Below are positions 22,421-33,130 of a stretch of DNA of 64,000 nucleotides, piece after piece. The translations under genes and the position numbers were made by a program. The DNA comes from Numida meleagris (taxonomy: Eukaryota > Chordata > Aves > Galliformes > Numididae). The notes under the pieces were generated by a model that had not been told where the DNA came from, made no database searches, and saw only the letters and a list, made by a program, of their open reading frames with translations. The DNA lies in assembly GCF_002078875.1 (NCBI RefSeq), contig NC_034424.1, positions 9,862,493 to 9,926,492 on the forward strand. Reading direction: 5' to 3'. Each line of letters begins with the position of its first letter. Position 1 is the first letter of the stretch.

Positions 22421-25400
22421 GGTAGATGCCTCTTTTTAAAGCAAAGCAGAAATTAATAAAACGGGCGATGCGTCAGGGAAAAAGCCCGGTCGCATCACGG
22501 CGCGCTTCTCTGAGGACGTGGGTTCTGGGCTTCTTCTTTTCCAGAGGTCTTGGAAGTCTCATGGCATGCTTCTACCAAAGGCGAAATTTGACCTCTAGAA
22601 TTATGCTCGATTAAACTGAAACCCGTGAGAACGCCCCACGTGGGACCGCTTTGCAGTTTGACTTGTGAGTGTTGGATCTTAAATTGAAATGAGTATTCAT
22701 CCAGCTGCTCTGCCCTGTTTTTTTACAGTCTTCCCACCAACCCGTACTGCAGAGGCCGCACTGTGTCACAGGACTCCAGAATCAGCCCCGCCACGCAGGG
22801 CAGCACCGTGCAGCAGACTTGGCCCTGCCAGCTGCCCCCCCCCACGTCTCCCTGTGGCTCTGCAGGGCGCTGCACGCGGCTGCTCGGCTGTGGGGAGCAG
22901 GCAGCAGCGCCAGGCACAGATGGTGCTGGGGTGAGTGCAGGGCGAAGCAGGGGAGCTGCGCTGGGGATGGCGCAGCGATCACAGGGTGCTTGTGGGCAGA
23001 GAGCGCTGTGAGTCCCCGTGTGTTACCTCTCCTGCAGCTGAAAAAAAGCTCGTCTTCTTGGTTGTTGTTTTTCTTTTTTTTGCAATCACCAATAAAATCT
23101 TACTTTGGATAACCTAAATAAGGCTTTTCTTGGAAGGTGAGGCCACAGGTCACCGCAGCGCCGGGTGCTCCTGTGCGGTGCTCTCGGCTGTGCCCAGCAG
23201 GGCACAGTGCTGCAGACCTGCATGGCTGATCCCACACGCACAGGGATGTCCGCACTGGCACAGAGAGAAGATGCTGCCCCGGCTGCCATGCGTCCCTCAT
23301 GCTGCGCCTCTCACTGCTGCACCGCGCTGCTGCCCGCCCTGCGCTGCTCTGTGTTTCCTGCAGCTTTTGGTTCCTGGCTGTGGCAAAGACCAACCACAGG
23401 TAAGAGAAGGTGTGTTTGTCTCTTGGGAGAGTTATCATACCAATGTCCGGCAGCTGAGCCTGCCACTCTCCTTCGTGTAGCTGATGCTCTTATAGTTTAA
23501 ATGAAGCTTTCAACTGCCTGGACTTCAACTTTACCAAAATTCAGTGTACTAAGGGAAGGTTCTTGATGTATTTGATTAGGTATCTTTGATTCTCGTTTGG
23601 ATACAGGGACGTTGTTCTGCAGAATGCTTTTCTCATCTGCCAGAGCTGGAGCCACTGCTGGCAGTGGGTGCTTCCTCCTCCTGCCATGGCCCCGTCTGCG
23701 CAGGGCACAGCGCTGGGAGTGCCTCGTGACCCCTGCATCGCTGCGCTGGAGCCGGCGAGGGCTCTCTGCCACGTCTGACCCTGCACGGTGCCACTGCCCC
23801 TGAGCGGTGTGACACACCGGGGTGGCTCTTCTGAGGTTGTACTGGGGGGTGGGGACAGCACCCACAAGGGCGATGAAGCATGAAGGAAATGGAGGCGGGA
23901 GGCTGGGGCACCACGAGGTCACGTTGGGTCATTTTCCTGCCAGGGAAGTGCTCCCAGCAGGAGTGCCTGGAAAGGCATTGCTCAGACAGCAGCCGGGAGC
24001 CCGCGCTGCCCCATGGTGCCATCCTGTGGGAGCACTGTGGCTCACCTGGGTGGACAGACAGACAGACAGCCGCAATGCTCCCAGCAGGACCTGAGGAAGG
24101 GCAACTTAAGGGCTGTGCTCTGTCCACCTGAGCACTGAGAGCACCAGGACGTTTCTGTGACTGACTTGGAGCTGAATTGCACAAAGGTTTTATGCTTTTC
24201 CCACCACCGTGGGATGCTCTCCCACAGCCCCTGGCAGCTGCAGACAGGAGCCAGCTGATGGACTCAAAGATCTCAGTGCAAACAGTTTGCCTGTTCTACC
24301 TCTACATTCCACTTTCTGCCCCAATGCCTACTTGTATGAAACTTGTAGGGACTTAATTATCCTTGAGACTTCTGCTTCTCTATGAAATCTGGTTCAAATC
24401 AGTTTAAAAAAAGAGTTCAAAGTCGTTGGGCAGGCTGGGCAGACAGACAAGCACGCAGGGATCACAGGAGCCTTGTTTTTGTAGGAAACGAGATTAAAAA
24501 GATCCCACGGCAGCACGGAGCTCCGCCAGTGCACCCCCGGCAGCGCTGGGTGCAGGGCTCTGCTCGGCCGTGCACAGACTGGGAGCTGCTCCCGGCTGGA
24601 CGTGGACTCGTAGCATCCCTGCTCTCCTCACAGTGCAAACCTGTAGCTAATTTCTTCTGAAAAGGGCCCTGAGGAAGTCAGCAGATGTTATTATCAAAGC
24701 ATTGAGTATCAGCAGCTCCCGAGATATTGTCAGTTCGTTAATGAGCTGATCAAACTGTGGAAAACAAGGGGTTTCCCAACCTCCTATTAAGGAAAATAAG
24801 ACCTCCAAGGTTAAAAGACTTCTTTTAAACTGCACCAGGTTTATAGGTTGCCAAACGCTCTTTAATCAGCTTGTTCTTAGAAGGCGCTCGCTGTCCAGGC
24901 ATAGGAGTGGGCGTTATCCCAACCCGTCCCCAGAAGGAAATGCAGCAGCTCTGCTGGGAGCGTTCGCTGACATTTTTGCTTGCCAAGTGTCTTCTTAACC
25001 ACTCCCTGCAGTTATTGCAAATATTTGGTGAATTCTCTGCGTATCCCTGCCAGCAGCTCTGCCTCCAGACTTCTGCTGATTTGTGAATTACTGTTTCGCT
25101 GTTTGAAAGTTAAGCTCATTTGCCTATCAACACATTTGTATTCTGTTTGCCAACCCCTGCATCTCAGAGGTTTCCCGGGGCTGCAGAAGACACAAGATGT
25201 GTGAGTGAGCAAGCAATGGCCCTGAACCGGAGTCTCCCTGTACCTCTTCTCTGCACTGTCTCACTCCCAAACCGTTCCTGTGCCTGGGCAAGCACCAGCT
25301 GCTGCTCAGACAGAACCAGTGAGAAACGGGAACCCACTCTGCTGGGTCTTTTGCTTCATGCCACATTATCTGGAAACCTCCTTGGGGTTTTTCAGCTGCA

Positions 25401-25430
25401 GGGATGTTTAGGGTTTAGACAGTGGTGCTA
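22421..25430. other. Intergenic, no gene recognised
   Basis: Alternating GC-rich (22760-23000, 23130-23380, 23640-24130, 24500-24600) and AT-rich stretches. A short (GACA)n tract lies at 24053-24069. Open frames up to 183 codons sit in the GC-rich parts on both strands and look compositional. Confidence 0.5.
24053..24069. repeat. Short (GACA)n microsatellite
   Basis: Four consecutive GACA units plus a partial unit. Confidence 0.7.
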
Positions 25431-27839
25431 ATGAGATTAGAGTAGCTTGAAGTATAGGAAAACCATTTGGTACTTCTGAAGTTCAACAGAAGATCACAAC
25501 TTGCCTTAAAGGCGCGTTACCGCCTCTACCACACGAGTCAGGTCCAGGGCCTGGCCAGGACAAACCCTCATCTTAGGGAGTTCCATTATATCTGAAAAGT
25601 AATTAGGTAAACAACTACAGAGAAATGATCAGATGAAGAGAATACGGAGAAAGCTCATTTAAATCCTCTCCTTCTACTTGATGATTTTAAAGATGGAAAG
25701 GACTGTGCGTCTCTGTTGTGTTTCAGTTAGTTATGTCTCAGGGTATCTCCCGAGCTGCAGTTTCCATGGAACATTTCTGATGTTACTGATCATTTTAATC
25801 ATAACCTGTGTCACTCAGTGAAACTTTATGGGCACCAATAGACAAAAAGCCTCAGCATCCAAGAAATACCGCTCCCATCCTGCCTGCATGGCCCCTGCCT
25901 TCCCCTGCGCTGCCCCAGGTGGGCTCCTCTGGGCTGCACAGAGCAGGACCCGGCCTGGATCATTTGTGATGGCTTCAAACGATAACGTATAATAAAGAAA
26001 TAATAAACCTCAAAGAACAAGTGGGAAAACAACCCAAAGAGCCAAGCATGAGGCCTGCTCATGGTAGAGGGCACTGACACATGTGCCAGGAGTGCTGCTA
26101 GCAGCAGTGCCAGCACACACAAGGCCCATCAGGTGCACACTCTGAGGCCGGGTTCTTTAAGTGAAACCTAAAAAAAAAAAAAAAGCTGTCCTCTGGGTGG
26201 GAGGGTGGATAGTTCATTTGCCCTCATCTATTTCAGGTGTGGAGCCAATTAGTGGCCATTTGCAGGATGGCTGTGTTAGAGCTGCTGCTTTCTTCCAAAC
26301 AGTGAGTATCAGTTCTATTTTTTCATCTTTAAAAGTAACTTTGTAATTAGCCTGGAATTCTTCAGGAAGAGGCAAAGGCCACACTGGTTTGGGTTAGATT
26401 GTTTTGTTAAATCTCAAAGAACCTGTTTTTCATTAAAGAACGTGTGTTGGCTTCTGGGGAAATGGCTGAAGACCTTTCCCCTTCCTGGTGTTCAGAGCAT
26501 TGTGCATCATTGAATTTGATTTTCTTTTCCATTTAAGTATTTGAAACTTGGCTACACTTTAAGTCCTGTGAAGCCTGAACTGTGTTGAGGAGATGGACAT
26601 TTGTTGTAGGCTGTAGGAGCCTTGGTTCTGTGGGTGCTTAGGAGTTGCCTGCCCAGCAGTTGAGCAGCCCAGGAGAGTTAAGTACGTGGGCACTGGGAGA
26701 AAGGCCGTTTTCCTGGGAAGTGCTGAAAAGTTTTGGTGGAGTAGAAACCTTGCTATGTGGATTGGTGAAAGTAGAGTGAGTTTTATTGCTTAATGTGTTC
26801 AATTGGCTGCCTTTTCCCATCTGTATGGTAGCTTGTGTTTGGTTTGTGCTTGCATTGTTTTTGAGTAGTGATGCTTCTGGGTGCCCATGGTCACATCTAT
26901 GAACTCTTCTAGAAGCGAGCTTTCGCCTTCCTGAATCTCCATCGGTGCTAGAAGTGTTCCTGCTGTGTTTCACCTGGCTGAAGAAGTCAGGCTCTTTAAA
27001 TATCAAGAGGCCAAATGAGCTGTGTGTGTTTGAATGTGCGTGCAGCGCAGCGTGGCTGTGTTGTATTGTGCAAAACAAGCCCAAGACAGTGGTTCTTCAC
27101 GAGCTCTCATTGTGCCGCGGGGCTTCATACCAGGGGCTGTTATGGAAGAGGGAACCGAGGAACTCTCCAGGGCTGCCAGGAGCAGAACCGGGCTCAGAAC
27201 TGATGTTCCTTCCCCACGGGCTCCGAGGAGAACTGGTGGATGTACTGCCCTGTGCTCGTGCTGTTCTTAGTGCATTGGCTCTTGGCTACGTCGGAGTCTT
27301 GGTTGGACAACTTGTGCTTTGACCTCTCTCTCTTAGTCTCTTTCGTGGTTTCCATTAGCAAGTCATGGGTTTTAGGTGGAATGTTTTCCTACAAAGTTTG
27401 TGTCATGAGAGAAGCAGGAACGTTGTCACTGCTGAGTACAGGAAAGCTCTCCTTGTGCTGGGGGTGACCCAGGGGCCGGTTGGGGCTGCTGCCAGCCTCC
27501 TGCTCCCCATGCTGCAGCTGGGCTCAGCCCTGTGTGCTGCAGGGCCGTGTCTGTGTGCTCTGCTGGTGCTGTGCTGCGGACTCCGAACACAAATCCATGG
27601 CAAGTTTTTGCCCCAAATAAATCTGAAAGGGATTAAAGTTCTTGCGTTCTGTGTCCCAGCCCCACACATCGTTACGGTTCCATGTAGTTGTTATGGCACT
27701 GAAAGCTTAGGAAACACAAAGGCGTTTCATGGAACTGAAAAGGGCACGAGGTGCAGGGAAATCTGCTCTCACAGAGCTACTTTGGGAGAGGGAATGCTGC
27801 AATTTGAAAATGTGTCTATACTGAGGTAGCTGTGTTGTG
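25431..27839. other. Intergenic, no gene recognised
   Basis: AT-moderate sequence at 25430-25830, then mixed DNA. An A15 run at 26170-26184 is the only low-complexity feature. Open frames at 26638-27084 and 27365-27829 resemble no known protein. Confidence 0.5.
26170..26184. repeat. A15 homopolymer
   Basis: Fifteen A in a row. No retroposed gene body was seen next to it. Confidence 0.8.
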
Positions 27840-27844
27840 TTAGG

Positions 27845-27970
27845 ATTTTTGGTTCTTTGGAGGTAGCTTTTTTTGGTTGTTGGGTTGGGGGTTGTTTGGG
27901 GGTTGTGTGTTTGTTGTTTTTTTTTTTTTTAGGGGCTTTTTTTTGGGTTCCTTTTTTTTTTTTTTTTTTT
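27845..27970. repeat. T/G low-complexity tract with T14 and T19 runs
   Basis: A nearly cytosine- and adenine-free stretch on the + strand, made of TTGGG/GTTTG-like units, T14 (27917-27930) and T19 (27952-27970). Confidence 0.8.
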
Positions 27971-27989
27971 GTCTTATGATAACACCAAA

Positions 27990-29329
27990 AGGAAACCAGT
28001 GCAACTTCTGGCAAATTAGAAACAGGCTTGAGTATTGGACTTTACATTGATGGTACTCAGGTATTAATCCATTAAAGTAATCAAAAGAGCTTAAATAAGA
28101 ATCTGAAGGCTGCAATATATATGTCAATGAACAAGCTGTAAAACTTCCTGAAAAGGTGATTTCAAAGCCATATTGCCCAAGCTTGGCAAATTGCATATTT
28201 AATTATTTTGTCAGTCCCTCTTTCTACTCTAATCTTTTGGTGAAATACCTTTAGACATGTGAAATCAGTTAAGATAATTAGGGTATGATGGAATTAGGTG
28301 TGACTTGATTTTTAAGAAAGATACCATCCTCTGCCTTGGTATAAAATGTGTGCAGACCCCAAAAGCTAGACTGTATTGTGATGTTTTCTTTTCTATAAAG
28401 ATCAAAGGTCTCCAGCCCCTTTCAAGATGCTTGCAGAATTTGTTTCCTAATTATCTCACATTTACTTATTTGTGTGCTGGGACATCAGAGTTAACTCTTT
28501 GATTGTAAAGATGAGATGGGACCCTCGCCCAGATGACTGCAGGCCGGCTGAGGCCTCCCGTCTCCAAATTGTTTTTCAGATTACCCGGCTCCTCTAATTC
28601 TCACGTTCTGGCCCCGTTTTAAAACATGGCAGATGAGGTGTTGTGTTTGCTTTATTTTAATACCCAGTCCTCTACAGCAAAGACTTGTTTTTCCTCAGTA
28701 ACAGTTTACACCTTCATTAATATCCTTTACGAGTTTACGTACTCTTCACAGGCGATAGTAAACTATTTAGGCTTTGATTTGTCTGCAAGTTGGAGCTGTT
28801 TTCGCCAAACCTTTATGATCTTTCCATGATGTGGTGCCTGAGTTTCTTCAGGAGAAATTTCTATAAAAGTTTTGAAATTAGAATTTTTTGGCTCACTTCA
28901 TTGACTTTCTTTTCCCCCCATCTAGAGAGGAATAAAAGAGTGACGGGACGCACAGAAATGTGAAAACAGGCTGTAAGGTTTGCAGTTCCAGTTGTGGAGT
29001 TACAAAAATAAAGTTGATTAGAATAGCATGAAATCTATAAAATAAAGAGTAGAAGGTTTATAGGGGAAGTCTAATATGAAACATTTTTAAACAATGTGTT
29101 TTATTTACTTTTTATACATTTCCTTTCTCATATTCTTTTGAACTTTTTTGAATCTTCTCATATGTTTCCTAATTACATTTGCCACTCCGACTCCTGTCGG
29201 TGTATTTTGCCATTGTACTGACGGGGCTGATTTTGTTTTTGTTTTTTCTTTTGAAAAACAAAGATGCTGCGTCAGGCTTCTCTGGGGGAACGTTCCGGGG
29301 GAAAAAAGTGACGACAACATACGGCAGAA
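27990..29329. promoter_or_regulatory. AT-rich candidate conserved noncoding region
   Basis: Repeat-free, AT-rich DNA leading directly into the CpG island at 29330. The segment at 29100-29270 is especially low in CpG until the abrupt transition. An enhancer next to an isolated CpG island is a recurrent arrangement at developmental loci; assignment here is inferred. Confidence 0.35.
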
Positions 29330-29940
29330 CTCAGAGATGACAAAACCGGAGCGGCCCCGCGAGGTGCCGGTGCTCGGGGTAACAAGGGACCCGCCTGCTC
29401 CCAGCTCCCAGGCCGGCGAAGCCCGAGCCGGGCGCTCCCCCGCCTGCGCCGTGGTGGCCGCAGGGTTACGGCCTTCAGCTCCGCCCGCCCCGCGCAGCGT
29501 GTGCCCGGAGCACCGCGCCGTAGGAAGGCCCGGGGGACCCGGCGGAGCAGCCCTCACCCGGCGGCGGTGGCCGCGCTCTTCCACCCGCAGCGACGAAGCC
29601 GCCCGGCCCCGGAGCGGCGGTTTCTCCGGAGGCCCCGGGGAGCTGCTCCCACGTGGAGCAGGGGGTGGGCGATGCTCCGTGGGAGGGGTGGTCCCGCGGG
29701 GGTTTCTAAAGACATTCGGGGCGTTTATTGCCTGGCGCTGGGGGAGAGCCTTGGGCCTCGGTGTCGCTCTCCGAAGGAGTCCCTCGAGGAGCAGCTCCCG
29801 CCGCGTTCCTCGCTGCGGAGCCGGGCCCGCGCCGCTCGCCCCGGTTCTGGGTGTGAGCGCTGCCGCGCGTCCCTGCGTGCAGTGCGCGGGTCCCGCAGCG
29901 CCTCGTGTTCCAGCGCTGCGTTTCGCGGGGCTCTTTTTTC
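29330..29940. promoter_or_regulatory. Isolated (orphan) CpG island
   Basis: About 600 bases with very high GC and dense CpG, sharply bounded by AT-rich DNA on both sides. It is about 10 kb beyond the MVB12B 3' end and at least 34 kb from the expected LMX1B start. Open frames of 338 codons (+) and 289 codons (-) cross it, but both follow from the scarcity of stops in GC-rich DNA. It may be a noncoding-RNA promoter or a poised-enhancer CpG island. Confidence 0.7.
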
Positions 29941-30159
29941 TTTGCAGAATTTCCCCAGTTCTCACCGTCTTCATCTTTGCTCTCCGTTTTTTTGTTCAGC
30001 TGGAACGCTTCTGTTCTCTGGTTGGTGTTTACTGGCGTGAGACTGTATTTCTCTTTGCCCTCTGCATTAGGAGCAGTCTTCTTATTTACTCAGGAAGTTC
30101 TTATCTTTGTTTGAACCCCAAGGAGCTGAGCCCTTTGGTGATATTTGCTTGCCGTTACC

Positions 30160-30860
30160 CTTGATTTTGATGGTGTCCCTGATGGGTTTTCACACGATGT
30201 CCCCAGTCCAGGAAGGTGTTAGTCAAATGTTGTGGGCGTAATTTTAATTTAAAAACAAAATCTAAAACTTCTCAGATGCTTACGTTTTTTTTCTGAGATC
30301 AGATACTTCAGTTGTTAGTAAATCTCTCAGATGATGCTGTAGACCGTCACCTGTACATCCTGGAGTGGTCAGAGCATTAAAGATATCAGTCTCATGTATG
30401 GTTTTGAAAACTCTGACCATATAAATCCAAAATGGAAAAGGTCTTTTAGAGATGGTCCAAGCAGAGGTTGAAAATCTCTCCTAAGCGCTTTGGGACAAGT
30501 TTTAAGCACAATGAGATTTGTTACGAGTCACGGGAGCTTTTGAAGGCGTTCTGGTGTTTTGCAGAGGGGTTGGTGCGTGGCTGCACCGCTGCCCTGTAAC
30601 AAACTGCTGCTGGCCCGCGGGAAACGACGGCGTGGCAGTTTCAGACCAACGCGTTTGATCCCATCTTTAATCAAAGGCATTTCCAGTCCGAGCCACTGAG
30701 CTCTCTAGCACCGTTTATCCAACTGCTGTCCCTTTGCTGGGGAGCAGATGCTCTATTGATGAGCTTCTGTAAATTCTGAAGCAAACTTGAAATTGCTCGG
30801 AGATGCAAAATATGCATTATTGCTTCAAGTGGTGACGTAGAGCATCCATCCTTCAGTTCT
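30160..30860. promoter_or_regulatory. Possible noncoding element
   Basis: Moderately AT-rich, repeat-free sequence right of the CpG island. No coding signal. Weak candidate only. Confidence 0.2.
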
Positions 30861-31019
30861 CTGGGTTTTCCTTCAGATCGCTGTCCTGCAGGAGAGGGGG
30901 CAGCTCCCGGCCTGTGGGCACCGCAAGCGTCCGGGCAGAATGAGGAGAGCCAGGAATGAGAGAGCTGCAGCCTGAGTGCGCGGTGCTGCTGCTAGACTGG
31001 GGTTCTCTTGAAACCCCTT

Positions 31020-31335
31020 CCCTTTAATTACTGTGCTAATTAAAAAGCAGTTATTTTCAGTAAGCTTCTATAAAAACTGTAGACGCATCTTTGTTCAACT
31101 GTTTTTAAAAAATAATAAGCTCTCAAAATTGGAGCTCCTAGGGCAAAGCTGTCCTCATTGCGATACGCAAGGTATGTCACTACTGGTAAGAATTGTTAAA
31201 CTTTCTTTACATTTAATTCTAAACAGGTTAATAAGATATATTAATTCCACAAAGAGTCTTACACAGATAATTTCCAAAGAAAGAAAAGGAGAAATTGCCA
31301 TGCCTTATTTTCCGAATGTCTCGGTGTTTAGTTGA
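31020..31335. promoter_or_regulatory. Candidate LMX1B limb regulatory module (LARM-like), part 1
   Basis: An AT-rich, repeat-free block opening with a perfect inverted pair of LIM-homeodomain sites, TTTAATTA (31023-31030) and TAATTAAA (31037-31044), spaced by six bases. Further ATTA cores follow at 31205-31240. LARM1 and LARM2 are conserved LMX1B-bound modules about 60 kb upstream of mammalian LMX1B. A position about 33 kb or more upstream in a compact bird genome would be compatible. Identity is inferred, not shown. Confidence 0.4.
31023..31044. promoter_or_regulatory. Inverted LIM-homeodomain site pair
   Basis: TTTAATTA and its exact reverse complement TAATTAAA flank a six-base spacer (31031-31036). 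The geometry suits cooperative homeodomain dimer binding, possibly LMX1B itself. Confidence 0.45.
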
Positions 31336-31559
31336 TGGGAGCACGCGCCACGACCCCAACCACAGCAGCAGGAGATGCTCGAGCTCAAGTCCCTCGCACC
31401 TGGCTGTCTCAGCGCTGAAACGCGGCTCCGAGCCTTCACCTGTGGCGCTGGGCGGTGCCGGGCTCTGCAGGGAGGGCCACGGAGGAGCCGGGCACAGCGC
31501 TGCTCTGCGGACAGGTGCACAAACACTTCCCCCTTCTAGGTGCTACCTGCTCTTTACTG

Positions 31560-32560
31560 GACGTTTATTACAAGTCGATGCAATTTCACAAAGCACCTGC
31601 ATGCAATAAAAACCTATTACATGTGTGAGGCCTTAAGGAAATTAACGGTTCCTCCCTAGGGATGCATATTTTGTTAAGATGTTTATTACAGATGAAGTGG
31701 TCCTGGGGTAAAACATTAACAAGTTGTAGAGTGATAAAAGGAATTTTATCATTTCTCAGTGACATAAATAGGAAGAAACCTTTAACTAAATCTATAAAAT
31801 TCCTGATTCCTAATGAATTTGCTTTAACTATTTATGAACTGGATGGACCCGTCCGGGCTCGATTGCTTTCCTTCCTTCTCTCCCCCTTGTCCCCTGGTGC
31901 TGTCTGGGAACGGCTGTGAGCTCCGCTACCCAGAAAAGAAACTTCATCTCCATATCAGCTTAAAAATAATAATAATTCTCCCCTGTGAGTTTAAGGCAGA
32001 GCCATAGAACTCAGCTTATTCGTGTGATACTGATTTTCATCATTGAATATGACCTTAACATTCTTCTTGTTGTTGTAATGTCAACTCATACCACGTAAGT
32101 CACGTGTTATATTTCTAGATTCAGACCGGTAAATTTTTTCTAGTTACTATTTCAAATGCAAATTCTTTTTTAACACCATATTAACAGAGTTTGTCTGTAT
32201 GCCATTATTAGAGATGAAAGCGGAGAACACTGGCTTTGGACTAAGAATGCTCAATCTAATTGAATTATATGAATGTAGTTAAATGTCTACTTCAGAAAGG
32301 CTATATTCACTTTCAAGATTAGTTACTCCAAGAGTTAATGGGCTATTTAAACAACATAGTCCAAGAGCCAAACACAGGTGGGCTGTGTTAATAACTTTAT
32401 TTAAACCGTTTTTTCCCCTTTTGAGAGGCACAAGCCATCCATTAATGCATTCATTAGAGTTTATGGCATAGTTCTGCTTTTCTCCTAATGACACTATCCA
32501 GACTCAAACTTGCTCAGCTAATTTAGCCCAGCTGCCCTTTGCCTCTCAGCAACAGGTCTC
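31560..32560. promoter_or_regulatory. Candidate LMX1B limb regulatory module (LARM-like), part 2
   Basis: One kilobase of continuous AT-rich, repeat-free DNA, visually the most element-like stretch of the intergenic region. It contains an octamer ATGCAAAT (32157-32164), an E-box CACGTG (32101-32106) and homeodomain cores near 31780, 32250-32290 and 32320-32345. No open frame of interest. The short GC-rich interval at 31350-31530 separates it from part 1. Confidence 0.4.
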
Positions 32561-32569
32561 TTGTTCTTT

Positions 32570-33130
32570 GGTCATACGTGCTGAAGTGTCATGGTGATTG
32601 GTTTTTGGTCATTGCTACTCTTTGCAATATTCTTTTGTGTATTCTCTGCATCAAAATTTACTTTTTCTTCCATGTATTTTTGCTGAAAAGTTTGTGTAAA
32701 GCAGCTGTTGGAGGGGGCATGGCAACGCAGAGCCATCTCCGCGCTTGCCACAGCACTTGCATTCCAATGTGATTGAACATAGCGCTTTATTACTTTGCTC
32801 TGACCAAACAAGCTCACGGGTTTTAATATCCAGTTCTGCCGAAGGTATTTGTAGCTGTTCCTTGCAACTGCAGCATCTAAGCTTTGCCTTGACTTTTCAG
32901 TTCTAAATCCAATCTAAAAATGCTTTTTACTGATGTCATTACAGCTGTAAAATATATAACTGGGGACAGAAGTGCCTGTTTCTCACAGTAGCTGCGGCGC
33001 AGGTAACCTGTATATGTTTAGCAACGAATTCCCCAGGTGCCAATGAACATCACAATGAATAAGAATGACCAATGTGTCACTCAGAAATTAGCAGACGGGA
33101 ACTATGTGGGTGGATTAGAATCTGCACGTT
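32570..33130. promoter_or_regulatory. Possible noncoding element
   Basis: AT-moderate, repeat-free sequence continuing from the preceding block. Weaker motif content. Confidence 0.2.

Noticed and set aside
26155..26190. A15 run as the tail of a processed pseudogene
   Set aside because: No gene-like sequence or target-site duplication is visible to its left.
29105..30164. 338-codon plus and 289-codon minus frames over the orphan CpG island
   Set aside because: Both strands are open across the same island, and the products look like translated CpG-island sequence.
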